The notes: a model not told the origin generated them from the sequence alone. A DNA stretch of 64,000 nucleotides from Candidatus Fukatsuia endosymbiont of Tuberolachnus salignus (GCF_964030845.1 NZ_OZ034983.1:1302001-1366000); one strand, 5' to 3'; positions 9,518 to 19,018 are shown, numbered from the stretch's first letter. Translations and numbers: made by a program.

Positions 9518-10483
9518 TTAATGTAGCAATACTTCAATATCTTTAATATCTTGGTCAGAAAGTCCAGTAGACGTTTTAATTACATCGCGATTTATCCCTC
9601 GAGAGAGAAGTTCTTTCGCAATTTTTAAGGATGCTTGTTTTTCTCCCTGTTGCATGCCCTGTTGTATTCCCTGTTCTATACCCCGTTTTTCGCCCCGTTT
9701 TTCGAGTTGTTGTGCAAATGTCATAATGTCTTCCTTTGCTTGTGGAACGGAATTAAGCCACAGTGCTAATGACTTGTCCAGCTCATCTGATTCTGCCAAA
9801 TCACTGGCTCTACCACATATTTCAATAAAGTACCTCAGTACGTCTTTGAAATAGTCACGGCTCACTTGTGTGTAAATTGTAGTCATTTTCTCTTCAGATA
9901 ACAACGCCTCTAACCAGGTGAGGGGAGATTGCTTTTCACGGTAGTGTTTGAATAAGATTTCCATCACTGACGCTAAACCATGTCGATTTATCTCTTCATC
10001 TGACATGACTGTTAAATCAATCAATTGAAAGGGCTTCAGGGCCAATTTTTTTGCTAATTTTGGCTCCTCAAAACATTCCCAGATTGCTCGTGAGTGGGGA
10101 TAAGGCGATTTTTCTCCGTGATAGAGCACTAAGGGCAACACAATCGGCAATTTTTTATGACCCTGCTTTAAGTGGTAGTTCATCAACTCGACAACGTAAC
10201 AGAGGATACGAAATGCCATCATTTCATCATCACTGCTTTGATGTTCCGCCAAAATATAGATGTAGCTCAGTTGGCCTTTAATCTTACAACTGAAAACCAC
10301 ATCGCTATACAGTGTATCAGGCCATTTAGGGGATAACTCGTTGGGTACCATCTTTAACGTGGAGATATCAATTAACTTCAGGATCCTCTTTGGAAGATGT
10401 GCCTTCAACCAATCCAACGTAATCTGTTGATGCTGTAGGGTCCCTTTAAATAATTTGTCATGAGGCTTCGATATGTCAGGCAC
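9518..10483 (-). CDS. Rpn-family recombination-promoting nuclease (YhgA-like)
   Basis: A 321-residue PD-(D/E)XK nuclease formerly annotated as a putative transposase. Typical landmarks are the N-terminal HDKLFKGTL, the catalytic strand DTLYSDVVF with AEHQSS (about residues 60-85), PIVLPLVLYHG, and a Gln/Gly-rich C-terminal linker (RGEKRGIEQGIQQGMQQGEKQ) before a short helical tail. Some Rpn genes encode a C-terminal antitoxin from an internal start, with an antiphage role for the pair. A Met codon at 9653-9655 would give a 45-residue tail of that kind, but internal initiation here is inference. The gene appears intact. Confidence 0.88.
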   Translation of the reverse strand: MPDISKPHDKLFKGTLQHQQITLDWLKAHLPKRILKLIDISTLKMVPNELSPKWPDTLYSDVVFSCKIKGQLSYIYILAEHQSSDDEMMAFRILCYVVELMNYHLKQGHKKLPIVLPLVLYHGEKSPYPHSRAIWECFEEPKLAKKLALKPFQLIDLTVMSDEEINRHGLASVMEILFKHYREKQSPLTWLEALLSEEKMTTIYTQVSRDYFKDVLRYFIEICGRASDLAESDELDKSLALWLNSVPQAKEDIMTFAQQLEKRGEKRGIEQGIQQGMQQGEKQASLKIAKELLSRGINRDVIKTSTGLSDQDIKDIEVLLH

Positions 10484-10698
10484 GGTCTCTCCCTGTGGTT
10501 CTCTCTACAATGTGGCGTCGATATTATCGACAGGCAACTCTACGCGTATTTCATCCGGTAGACGATCACTTTTTTCAGTGGCGTTATCTTCATGCCACTT
10601 TTCCATAGGGTTTTAATGCTCAACGGGCGCTTTGGATTTGACTTGATATCTTATAATCATAAAGACACAGTAATCTACGGTAAGGCGTCTCATTTTTT

Positions 10699-10848
10699 TT
10701 AGGATAATAAATGTTCTCTCACTTCGTTGAGTGGGATCTGGTCACGATATACGCTATAAATGATACAATTTTCTTTTCTAGCGTCAGAGATAGCGTTATC
10801 ACATAAAATGGCGCGTAGGGAGGTAGGGCTATTTTTACAGATTTGCTC
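10699..10848 (-). pseudogene. C-terminal fragment of an unknown gene truncated by IS630
   Basis: An open frame enters from the IS630 left end at about 10849 and runs to a stop at 10699, giving a peptide containing SPTSLRAILCDNAISDARKE and ending VREHLLS. Its composition is protein-like, but I do not recognise the family. The upstream part is missing, because the far side of the IS carries unrelated tail-tip sequence. The 10484-10698 gap shows no gene. Confidence 0.35.
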
Positions 10849-10850
10849 TA

Positions 10851-11944
10851 TACCCGTGATCAATGAAGATGCTTGATTTTGAAGTCGATAAGGATCATGC
10901 TCATAGCCATGAAAATAGAGCTGACTGCTGACCAGAAAATTACCCTCGAAGCCCAACATCGTCAAAGCCATGACCGCCGTGTCTGTGACAGGATCCGGTG
11001 TGTTTTGTTGTCCGCAGACGGCTGGACTCCCCCTATGATTGCTCACTCACAGCTCATTAATGAAACCACGGTGCGGCGCCACCTTACAGACTATCATAAA
11101 CTCAACAAGCTCAAGCCTGAAAATGGCGGCTCCGATGGCTATCTCAATGCGGAACAGACCACGTCGCTGGTTGAACATCTCACCCAGCCGCTCTACCACC
11201 ACAATCACCAAATTGTGGCGTATATCGCTGGACGCTGGAACATCACCTTTACCGTATCAGGTCTGTATAAAGGGTTGAAGCAGCATGGCTTTAGCTATAA
11301 AAAGCCGAAAGGTGTTCCGCATAAATTTGCCGTTGAGAAACAGCAGCAATTTATAAAGACCTACAGCGAATTGAAAGACGCCGCGGGTAATGACCCCATA
11401 CTGTTTATTGATGCCGTTCATCCGACACAAGCCACCAAAATAAGCTACGGCTGGATACGAAAAGGCCAGGATAAAACGATAGAGACCACCGGGAGCAGAA
11501 CGCGGTTGAATATCATGGGAGCCTTGAACATCCAGAATGTGGCTAACCCCATAATCCGTGATGATGAGACGATTAACAGCGAAAATGTGGTTCACTTCCT
11601 GTCTGCCATTCGCGCGCATTATCCCATCACGACAACGGCACATGTGATCCTCGAGGGTGCAGGCTATCACCGTTCACAGCTTGTGCAAGACGCCGCGCTT
11701 ACGTTGAATATCCAGCTTCATTACCTTCCGCCGTATAGCCCGAATCTAAACCCGATAGAGCGATTGTGGAAGGTGATGAATGAGCAAACACGAAACAATA
11801 GATATTACCCATCTAAACAGAGTTTTAAGAACGATATCTTAAACTTCTTTGAAGTGAAGCTACCACAAATGGCAAGTTCTCTGGTATCTCGCTTAAACGA
11901 TAATTGCCAGGCGCTAAATCCTGCATCTTGATTTCACTTGGGTA
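10851..11944 (+). mobile_element. IS630-family insertion sequence (1094 bp, type A)
   Basis: The element has imperfect inverted ends beginning TACCC and closing GGGTA, and is flanked by TA on both sides, the duplication produced by IS630/Tc1 transposition. It contains one full-length transposase gene. Its flanks do not match each other: an unknown gene on the left and a prophage tail-tip fragment on the right. This suggests a rearrangement at the IS. Confidence 0.8.
10909..11931 (+). CDS. IS630-family transposase
   Basis: A DDE transposase of about 340 residues. The start at 10909 (MKIELTADQKITLEAQH) matches the family better than the upstream frame. The N-terminal helix-turn-helix region (INETTVRRHLTDYHKL) is followed by the catalytic core: FIDAVHPTQ for the first Asp, HVILEGAGYHRS at the second catalytic strand, and YLPPYSPNLNPIERLWKVM with the final Glu. 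The second strand reads Glu-Gly where Asp-Asn is usual (VILEGAGYH), and the first strand reads DAVHP rather than DESGF, as in some branches. The frame is uninterrupted. Confidence 0.85.
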   Translation: MKIELTADQKITLEAQHRQSHDRRVCDRIRCVLLSADGWTPPMIAHSQLINETTVRRHLTDYHKLNKLKPENGGSDGYLNAEQTTSLVEHLTQPLYHHNHQIVAYIAGRWNITFTVSGLYKGLKQHGFSYKKPKGVPHKFAVEKQQQFIKTYSELKDAAGNDPILFIDAVHPTQATKISYGWIRKGQDKTIETTGSRTRLNIMGALNIQNVANPIIRDDETINSENVVHFLSAIRAHYPITTTAHVILEGAGYHRSQLVQDAALTLNIQLHYLPPYSPNLNPIERLWKVMNEQTRNNRYYPSKQSFKNDILNFFEVKLPQMASSLVSRLNDNCQALNPAS

Positions 11945-12291
11945 TATTCCCTTTGTTTTATGTAAAAAAATCACATTCACCGAGAAGAGTATTGCTATTA
12001 GGAAGAGAAGGGAAAGGGATATCTTTGAACGTATCACCTGATTGGGTCAGAGCAACGATAACCCGTGATGGCATGGATGTGCAATACCTTGGGAAAGCCG
12101 GGGCGGGGCTATTAGGAGAGTATGTTAACGCTGTCAACGAAGATATTGATATCACCATCCCGGCGGGTGAAGGGGAGGTATTAATTGGCTTAAGATTACA
12201 ATCTACAAGGGGTAAGCTTAGAATGTTCAACTGGACGGCAAGCGGTGATATCTACACCATGAAAAACGCAGCCAGTATAAAACTGGCCTGA
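11945..12291 (+). pseudogene. Duplicated C-terminal fragment of phage tail-tip protein J
   Basis: This matches the last 110 or so residues of the P1 J region (24410-24740) at high identity, for example VSPDWVRATITRDGMDVQYL, AGAGLLGEYVNAVNEDIDIT and LRMFNWTASGDIYTM. It starts exactly at the IS630 right end. Here the frame is continuous from IFPLFYVKKSHSPRRVLLLGREGKG, whereas the prophage copy carries a one-base difference that breaks it. It has no start of its own and is not expected to function alone. Confidence 0.8.
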
Positions 12292-12301
12292 TTAATAGGC
12301 T

Positions 12302-12405
12302 CATAACAAGCACCGTATAAGTTGATTATGGAAGTTAATAATAACATATTGATATAAATTAATATTTATTAACAAAAACCATCACGTCACATGACGTTTA
12401 CTATA
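12302..12405. repeat. TATAGCAGG MITE, copy B (degenerate)
   Basis: A 104-bp relative of the MITE family sharing CGTATAAGTTGATTAT, AATAACATATTGATAT and AATATTTATTAACAAAA, with decayed outer ends. Apart from this, 12292-12647 is AT-rich and shows no gene. It should hold the promoter of the NlpC/P60 gene. Confidence 0.6.
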
Positions 12406-12686
12406 GCAATATTGACAACACTAGGATGTGAATAACAGGTCAAAATTAAAAGATAATTAATTGATAAATATTTAGAACAATTCTTATTTTGTTATTTTTG
12501 TTACCTGTGATTCAGGCCAATAATTCGACAAAGCCTCAAATCGCATTAATTAAACATTAGCATCTTATTCGAAACTCAGGTTATGCTACACAATATATCA
12601 TTTTGTGCTGTGAAAAAATACGACAGAATGATTGTGTTTAGAGCATTATGAATGCTTTTGGTTTAATAAAAAATTTGGTAAAAATT

Positions 12687-14144
12687 ATGAAAAAAATTAT
12701 TTCTATAATTTTATTTTTAGCGTTGATTGGCTATATCTTTCAAATTCAACGCCTCAGAATTGATGAAAAAGATCACAATTCTAAAGCAGTTTATAACTAT
12801 AATGTCGTAGATCCCACAAAAAGAATTTTTCCTTTGGATGGATATGATCAAAATATTGATTCGTGGATACCCCCTAATGCAAAAAATTACCATATCCCCA
12901 TATTAATGGATAAATCCCAAAATTTGTATTTTTCCTATCTTAAATCACGTTATTTTGGTATTACAGAAAACGATGAGTCGCCATGGAATCCTACTTTTAT
13001 TACAAAAGAATTAGGCATCGTGGGTGAAAATAAAATAAAAAATGACGTGGAAAAATCTATTGAAAAATTCACAAATAATAATAGTCATGTTTATGGAGAA
13101 AACTTTAGAAAAAGGACAAATTCTTGGAAACAATGGTTAAGAGAAAATGCAAGTATTGATATTGATAAGCAATTTAATTCCCACAACAGAGCGATAATGA
13201 TTACCGAGTCTTCAGTAAGAATACTTCCGACTGAAACGCCAGCATTTGATGATTTCAAAAAGGCAGGAGAGGGCTATCCATTTGATATGCTGCAGATTTC
13301 ATCTGTTAAGCCTGGTACACCAGTTTATATTTTCGGCGAAAGTAAAGATAAAGCATGGAAACTGATTATTTCTCCATCGGTTACAGGCTGGGTGAAGAAT
13401 AATGATTTAGCTAAAACAGACGAAAAATTTATCTCACAGTGGAGAGCTTATGCTGAACAAGCATTGGGGGCTTTTACAAAAGAGCCTGTATCAGTCAATG
13501 ATTTACAAGGTCATTTTAGATTTATTGCGAAGATAGGGACACTACTTCCAATAAAGAGTGATGAGACAAAGGGTAATTTGGTAGTGATACCGATTAGAAA
13601 TGAAGAAGGTTATGCAAAAATAGCTTATTCTGTTGTTACAGAAGACGCGTTTTCACTTATGCCAATAAAAACAACCCCTAAAAATTTTGCCAAATTGATT
13701 AAATCTATGCATGGAAAACCCTATGGTTGGGGAAACCTTTATTTAAATAACGATTGTTCTGCAGAAATTCGTAATCTGATGCTGCCTTTTGGTGTGTTTT
13801 TTCCTAGAAGCTCGACTAATCAGGCTAAGGTAGGACGACAAATAGACCTTAGCCACTACGATAGTGCAGGCAGATTGGCATATCTGGTAAGAAACGGAAA
13901 ACCATTTACTACCATCATATATATAAAGGGGCACGTGATGTTGTATACGGGCAATGCTAAAGTTAATGGTAAAGTTACACCTATGACATATCAAAATGTC
14001 TGGGGGATCAAGCCAGAAAAGGAAGAGAGCAGAAGTATTATCGGTGGTTCTGTATTTTTACCACTTTTGAGTATTTATCCAGAAGATCCGTCATTAGAAT
14101 CATTTGCGAGTAAAGAATTATTTAAACTCATCTATCTTGATTAA
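12687..14144 (+). CDS. SH3 and NlpC/P60 peptidoglycan hydrolase
   Basis: A secreted or membrane-tethered cell-wall endopeptidase. The chosen start gives MKKIISIILFLALIGYIFQI, a signal anchor; an in-frame ATG at 12648 would add 13 residues. The middle contains SH3b-type segments (RAIMITESSVRILPTE and KPGTPVYIFGESKDKAWKLI to VTGWVKNNDL). The C-terminal NlpC/P60 domain has the catalytic Cys in YLNNDCSAE (about residue 356) and His in KGHVMLYTG (about 415), as in SH3-NlpC enzymes that cleave the stem peptide. The gene is AT-rich (about 35% G+C), unlike prophage genes. As island cargo, it may remodel the wall or act as a toxin. The frame is intact. Confidence 0.8.
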   Translation: MKKIISIILFLALIGYIFQIQRLRIDEKDHNSKAVYNYNVVDPTKRIFPLDGYDQNIDSWIPPNAKNYHIPILMDKSQNLYFSYLKSRYFGITENDESPWNPTFITKELGIVGENKIKNDVEKSIEKFTNNNSHVYGENFRKRTNSWKQWLRENASIDIDKQFNSHNRAIMITESSVRILPTETPAFDDFKKAGEGYPFDMLQISSVKPGTPVYIFGESKDKAWKLIISPSVTGWVKNNDLAKTDEKFISQWRAYAEQALGAFTKEPVSVNDLQGHFRFIAKIGTLLPIKSDETKGNLVVIPIRNEEGYAKIAYSVVTEDAFSLMPIKTTPKNFAKLIKSMHGKPYGWGNLYLNNDCSAEIRNLMLPFGVFFPRSSTNQAKVGRQIDLSHYDSAGRLAYLVRNGKPFTTIIYIKGHVMLYTGNAKVNGKVTPMTYQNVWGIKPEKEESRSIIGGSVFLPLLSIYPEDPSLESFASKELFKLIYLD

Positions 14145-14279
14145 TGTATTGTTTAAGATACGAGCCCCATGTGGGATAGGTTACGAATAACCTAATGTGG
14201 TCGGTAATCGAATTTTGGTAGTGGGCTAGATCTGTAATTTATCCGTGGTACATTCATTTGTATTTGGTAGATTTTAGAG

Positions 14280-14459
14280 ATGGCCTGTTACGAAAAAGTT
14301 ATCTGTCCTGCCTGCAATGGAGACGACATTATGAAATCCGGGTACATACGAGAGATTCAGTGTTATCGTTGTCGCAGTACTCATTGTCACACAAAAACAT
14401 TTTTGCGCGACTATCGTTATCAAGGATGTCGGCTCGAGGTTAAACGCCAATTAGTGTAG
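14280..14459 (+). pseudogene. IS1-family InsA-like zinc-ribbon remnant
   Basis: A 59-codon frame (MACYEKVICPACNGDDIMKSGY...) with a CxxC...CxxC zinc-ribbon pattern and the tail TFLRDYRYQGCRLEVKRQLV. This matches the N-terminal part of IS1 InsA, which is about 91 residues long. It stops early at a perfect hairpin, and no InsB part follows. It is an IS1-type remnant. The 14145-14279 stretch upstream shows nothing recognisable. Confidence 0.55.
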
Positions 14460-14507
14460 TAACTCAAACTTAATCTGTGTCTGTCAGATTAAGTTTGAGT
14501 TACTACA
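14455..14507. repeat. Perfect 23-bp inverted repeat
   Basis: The arm at 14455-14477 (TGTAGTAACTCAAACTTAATCTG) is the exact reverse complement of 14485-14507, with a 7-bp spacer TGTCTGT. It begins inside the last codons of the IS1 remnant. No T-tract follows, so it does not look like an ordinary terminator. It may be two abutting transposon ends. Confidence 0.8.
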
Positions 14508-14844
14508 TGCTTATCAGAAAAAATGGAATGTCACCAAATACGCCATTATTGACCATACAATATTACTATTAGCCTAATACCACTGGCTCAGTGCGAAACT
14601 CGTGCTAGATTCTTCTGTAGACACCTTCTGATAATTTGTCTTTACAGGAAAGTGTTTGCCTTTTCTAGTGTCCAAATTTATTGGGCCAGAATAATCTAAA
14701 AGGAGGACTAAAACTAGACAGTGAAAAAGTAACATTCTTAGTGTGATGTTTTTTCCCAATGAATTAATTATCTGCAAACCTTACAAAAAAAATCACCGCA
14801 TGCAGTTCCTGTTTATACAAAATGGAAGGATAGAATAAAATTAG

Positions 14845-15120
14845 TTCAAAGCTTTAACTCATAAAGATATCAAAAAACAGACTGAATTTAGCCCTCTATT
14901 CGAACAATTTTCTGATTTTTTTGATGTAAAAGCAAATCTTTCTGATAAAATGCTGCTTAGCTTGGCTAAAGAATTGGAATCACTTACTTTTGTAAAATAT
15001 TGTTCTTTATCAATGGATCTAGTTTATTTTATGCCATCATCAGAAATTAATGATATTGCCTTTAATTTTGAGAATCACCATGCCAATACCAACACCTCAA
15101 GAAACAACATTAGATCATAA
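14845..15120 (+). pseudogene. Coding remnant of unknown identity
   Basis: An open frame without a plausible start encodes FKALTHKDIKKQTEFSPL and continues LFEQFSDFFDVKANLSDKM, ELESLTFVKYCSLSMDL, ending at TAA 15120. A neighbouring frame just upstream (VPVYTKWKDRIKLVQSF) appears to be its continuation across a frameshift. It looks like the tail of a larger AT-rich gene and overlaps the start of the hydrolase gene by about 40 bp. I do not recognise the family. The rest of 14508-14844 shows no convincing gene. Confidence 0.4.
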
Positions 15121-15982
15121 AAAGAGATTTCTGATTCCCTGGGATGCATGTGATTCTCATGTTCATGTCATAGGGTCACAAGATCGCTACCCTATGCTAT
15201 CCTCTCGTGCTTATACACCACCAGAAGCACAGGTTGCGGATTTACAGGCGCATTTGTCTACACTACACATGTCGCGTGTTGTACTAATTCAACCCAGTTT
15301 CTATGGATCAGATAATCGCTGTCTGGTTGCCGCACTACAACAGCTCGGAAATATCGCACGTGGTGTCGTAGTTATTGATGAAAAAACTTCCGATAAAGAG
15401 CTTTCAATGCTCACCATAAATGGTGTACGCGGGGTACGGATGAACTTGGAATCGATTGGTGTACGCAGCCCACAAGCTGCACACCGTGAGCTAAATTCAC
15501 TTGCTACACGCATCGCGCCTTATGGATGGCATATTCAAATCTATGCATCGTCGCATGTAATCGCTGCTTCTATAAACCAGATTTCGACGCTTCCGGTGCA
15601 CGTTGTTTTGGATCATTTCGCTATGATTCAGCCGAAAAAAGGGCTTAACCAGCCTGATTTTTTGTCTATTCTTGAACTTGTACAAACCGGTAAAGTGTAT
15701 GTGAAACTTTCCGCCCCCTATCGTATTTCACAAGCTGTTCCTGATTATTCCGACGTGTTACCTTTTGCAAGTGCATTTATTGAGGCACATCCTGATCGTA
15801 TGCTGTGGGCAAGTGACTGGCCGCATACCCGTCGAACATGTGGAAATTCAACGACAGAGCCAAGTCCGTTTAGGGTTGTCGACGATCAGTATATCTTGAG
15901 ATTATTGCAAGAATGGGTTCCCTCAAAAGAAATACGTAAAAAAATCCTTGTTGATAATCCCGCTTGCCTGTACGGCTTTTAA
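15080..15982 (+). CDS. Amidohydrolase-superfamily metal-dependent hydrolase (LigI-like)
   Basis: A TIM-barrel hydrolase of the amidohydrolase_2 family, close in pattern to 2-pyrone-4,6-dicarboxylate lactonase. The start at 15080 gives 300 residues. Visible landmarks are the metal-binding DSHVHVIG near the N-terminus, GVRGVRMN on the central strands, HIQIYA, PVHVVLDHFAM, and the terminal catalytic Asp in MLWASDWPHTR. The C-terminus ILVDNPACLYGF is typical of the family. The natural substrate cannot be read from the sequence. It is an intact metabolic gene among remnants on the island, so it is probably cargo. Confidence 0.8.
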   Translation: MPIPTPQETTLDHKKRFLIPWDACDSHVHVIGSQDRYPMLSSRAYTPPEAQVADLQAHLSTLHMSRVVLIQPSFYGSDNRCLVAALQQLGNIARGVVVIDEKTSDKELSMLTINGVRGVRMNLESIGVRSPQAAHRELNSLATRIAPYGWHIQIYASSHVIAASINQISTLPVHVVLDHFAMIQPKKGLNQPDFLSILELVQTGKVYVKLSAPYRISQAVPDYSDVLPFASAFIEAHPDRMLWASDWPHTRRTCGNSTTEPSPFRVVDDQYILRLLQEWVPSKEIRKKILVDNPACLYGF

Positions 15983-16045
15983 ATGCCCATGGCTAATCGT
16001 CCAGGAACTAAATCTATTTAGTAACCACAATATTAAATAGCACAT

Positions 16046-16163
16046 TGAAAACAATCAGATAAAATATTTTTTGCTTAAATGGCAGGCAATAAAAGACGAC
16101 AAAACACGATTTTTAATTCACTATTTATCAATACGTTGCCTTTTCATTTTGACCTGTCATTTG
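16046..16163. repeat. About 120-bp repeat, copy 1
   Basis: This shares AGATAAAATATT, GACAAAACACGA and CACTATTTATCAATACGTTGCC with copies at 19029-19150 (inverted) and 20421-20541. It is the most diverged of the three. No inverted ends are evident. Confidence 0.55.
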
Positions 16164-16271
16164 TGCCATTATACGTCAATATTGCCGCTGTTTGTCTAAT
16201 AAAAAAGCATTTTAGTCAGTCCTGCCTCCATCCACGGAACGAGTGAGTGTGCTGTCTGTTACATATACTGT

Positions 16272-16790
16272 GAGCCTTTTGAAGATGGTAGGGCACCTAA
16301 ACCCAATCAATTTGCTTATACTGATATTCACCATTTACGACCGGCTGATATCAGCGTGAATAATACACGCTGGAACAAGGATTTTGATTGGGGCGGCCCC
16401 CCCCCTTGGCAGAGTCACCGGAGAATAAAATAGATCGCGACAGTTTTGAGCCTGCCGATAATGTCAAAGGTGATGTCAGTCGAATGCTGTTTTATATGGA
16501 TGTACGCTATCAAGGAGACGTTGATTCCAAAGTGGGTAATTTGAGCTTAATAGGTACTAGTTGTCGTCGCCTAGCTATAATGAATTAGGAAAACTCTGCA
16601 CGTTGCTAAAGTGGCACAGGCAAGACTCTGTTTCTGATTGGGAACAGCAAACTTGTTGCTTGTTAAGCAACAATAGGCACCATAGAAGGGCTTCTACGCG
16701 ATTTTTTCGCACAAGGTAATGCAAAAAATGCCTAAAAACCGTTCTTTTTTTATTAGGCAACAAGTCTATTGATTTAACTTTTCAAATTTT
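16272..16790 (+). pseudogene. Endonuclease I (EndA/NucM-type) remnant with frameshifts
   Basis: Successive frames encode the C-terminal half of a periplasmic endonuclease I: FEDGRAPKPNQFAYTDIHHL, RPADISVNNTRWNKDFDWGG, a shift in a nine-C run (16397-16405), DRDSFEPADNVKGDVSRMLF, YMDVRYQGDVDSKVGNLSL, and in another frame LGKLCTLLKWHRQDSVSDWE. The His-His pair in DIHHLRP and the N..R..N pattern are the usual active-site region. The N-terminal half is absent. This is a decayed gene; the C run may be the original lesion. From 16791 to 17223 I see only AT-rich sequence. Confidence 0.75.
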
Positions 16791-17323
16791 TTCGCTGACT
16801 ATTGCTTAAAATAACCTTTTCAATCGTACATATAATAGTCACCGCCCGTATAAAACGTGCGTCAGGCACGCAATACTTATAACAAGTATAAAAGTATTTA
16901 TGATGAATAGGTAGTTACACAATTGAATCAGGGTGAGAGCACGAATGTTTTTTAATCTAAAAATACGCATAATTTACATTTTATTAATTCAGTTAAATGG
17001 AAGACAGCATGACTTCTTAGGTGCTAGTTAGATTAAATATTAATCAATTTGTTCATTTTTTGCCAACTCGTACTCTCACTCTGAATAGTTCATTGACCTG
17101 CAAAATGAAAAAAATTTACTATAAATAAAATAAATTACATTTTATTAGAAGATAATTTTTTCAAGAAGAGTCTAATTAATAATGAGATGGTTTTTGTGAC
17201 AAATAGTTTAATAGAAGGCAGACATGATTAGGAGTAGAAGTACATTTGTAGAAGTAAGCTATGAAGGACTAGAGGGTAGTCTGAGTGGCAATACAGAAAA
17301 AGCTATGCATATGAATTTTCTTT

Positions 17324-19018
17324 TTGATTTTTTTGATTTATTTGGAATATGAAAGCGGAAAAGCGAAACTTGAGCAATTATATGATAAATTACATAAAAA
17401 TTCGGAGGGGAGAGAAGACGATAGTATCGAAAAATTAATAATTTTTTCAGCTATGATCAATATGGCTACAAATGATAAAAAAGACAAATGTACAGTTTTT
17501 CTAAATAATCATGGAGGAATAATATTCTATATCAATGGAAAATCTATTTTCAGTCAGGTTATTGATAATACTTCTCATGCCATAATACTAAATATTTTTT
17601 TAGAACATAATTTATCCATCCCAAATTCTGATTCATATCTTATAAAAGATGCTAATAAATTAGAAGAATTTAATTTATTATATAATAAGCTACATAAAAA
17701 AAATGAAAATAAATTTAAAATAGTAACGTTTAGAAATATATGTAATGTAATGATTTTTTCTCAAATAAGAGATTTAGCTCCTCATAATAAAAAAGATAAA
17801 TTTATGGTCTCTGTAAGAGAGGGTAAAATGGTGTTTTCCATTTCTGGAGTGTCTATTCATACTGAGTCTATCTCAGAGCATTCTAGTCAATTTATCCAAA
17901 ATAGTCTTTTAGGCTTTAATCAAACTATGCTAGATACAGAAGAATTAATAATACCAATCAAAAAAATAATGGATGAAAAAATTAGAAATTATTTCATCCC
18001 GTATGGAAAAAGATTAGTAGAAATAAAAAATCATGCTATCAATACTATGAAGGAATTTGTGAAATTAGTATATGCCGGTACTTATCTTAAACATGAGGGT
18101 ATAATATATTATTATGATGTGGAGAAAAAGTATTGTAAGAGTGTTATTTATGCACCAGGTACAGAGCCAGAAAGTAAATTAACAGGAAAGTCTAAACAGG
18201 TAAAAAAAATGGATCACCGATTTGTGACGTTAATCCCTAACTTAGAATCTCAAGATAACCTTCCTGATAATTCTTCTGACCTTGGTCATTTTAACGAATT
18301 CAAACATGAGAATAATAAATATTATAACGAGTTATCAGAGCTAAATGCCATAATAGATGGTTTAGTGGTAGATCATGGTTTGATAATTATGCGTAATGCA
18401 GGTGATAACTTATATAGATTAATATTCGATGATAAAATTATTATTGGTATTATGAGTTTTACGAATGTGTTATTCGAATTAAAAAAATTGCATACCAACG
18501 GTATTTATATAACAGATATTAAACTTGGAAATTTGACCTATGATGAAAAAAGTGAAGAAGTTAGAATGATTGATGTACAAAATAGGGTTAGAAAAGGAGA
18601 AAAGCACAAAAAAATAGGACACACTAACAGATATGTTACTGTTCAAGTATATTCTTATTGTACTGAGCGAGTTGACCCAAACAGTGAAGAAATGCATGAT
18701 AGTAATTATCACTATCTAAGAGTAGCGGACGAATATGCTATTCTTATATGTATGATGCAATCTACTACAGGAGATCGTGTTTTTCGTAGTCCATCACCTA
18801 GTAACGTTGGAGAGAAATGGAACCATCATGGAATAATGAATTATAAAAACCAAGATATTATTTCGGATTGGATCGATCATTATGTACAACTTGAATTTCG
18901 TGAGCATGTTAAAAAATTTTTAACAAACCCTGCTAAAGCTGCAGATGAATCACCTGATCGAAAATATTTAGCCGACATGCTATCCATTCAGAATGGTCAA
19001 TTTGTACAGAACTTTTAG
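17324..19018 (+). CDS. Putative effector with protein-kinase-like C-terminal domain
   Basis: A large AT-rich protein of a family I do not recognise. The C-terminal third has a kinase-like catalytic loop, LHTNGIYITDIKLGN (Asp near residue 398, Lys+2, Asn+5), then MIDVQN where DFG would be, and VADEYAILICMM resembling the alpha-F Asp region. A glycine-rich loop is not obvious. Residues about 14-100 and 108-205 form a tandem duplication (LYDKLHK...DKKDKCTVFLNN and LYNKLHK...KKDKFMVSVREG). The frame opens at a TTG. A better start with an SD (GAAGG) is ATG 17224, encoding MIRSRSTFVEVSYEGLEGSL, in another frame; poly-T runs at 17310-17340 separate them. The full gene is probably 17224-19018 with a one-base frameshift. 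Effector status is inferred. Confidence 0.6.
   Translation: MIFLIYLEYESGKAKLEQLYDKLHKNSEGREDDSIEKLIIFSAMINMATNDKKDKCTVFLNNHGGIIFYINGKSIFSQVIDNTSHAIILNIFLEHNLSIPNSDSYLIKDANKLEEFNLLYNKLHKKNENKFKIVTFRNICNVMIFSQIRDLAPHNKKDKFMVSVREGKMVFSISGVSIHTESISEHSSQFIQNSLLGFNQTMLDTEELIIPIKKIMDEKIRNYFIPYGKRLVEIKNHAINTMKEFVKLVYAGTYLKHEGIIYYYDVEKKYCKSVIYAPGTEPESKLTGKSKQVKKMDHRFVTLIPNLESQDNLPDNSSDLGHFNEFKHENNKYYNELSELNAIIDGLVVDHGLIIMRNAGDNLYRLIFDDKIIIGIMSFTNVLFELKKLHTNGIYITDIKLGNLTYDEKSEEVRMIDVQNRVRKGEKHKKIGHTNRYVTVQVYSYCTERVDPNSEEMHDSNYHYLRVADEYAILICMMQSTTGDRVFRSPSPSNVGEKWNHHGIMNYKNQDIISDWIDHYVQLEFREHVKKFLTNPAKAADESPDRKYLADMLSIQNGQFVQNF

Noticed and set aside
14574..14777. 67-residue minus-strand frame with a hydrophobic N-terminus
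   Set aside because: It resembles a lipoprotein only superficially; there is no lipobox, no good RBS, and it lies in decayed DNA.
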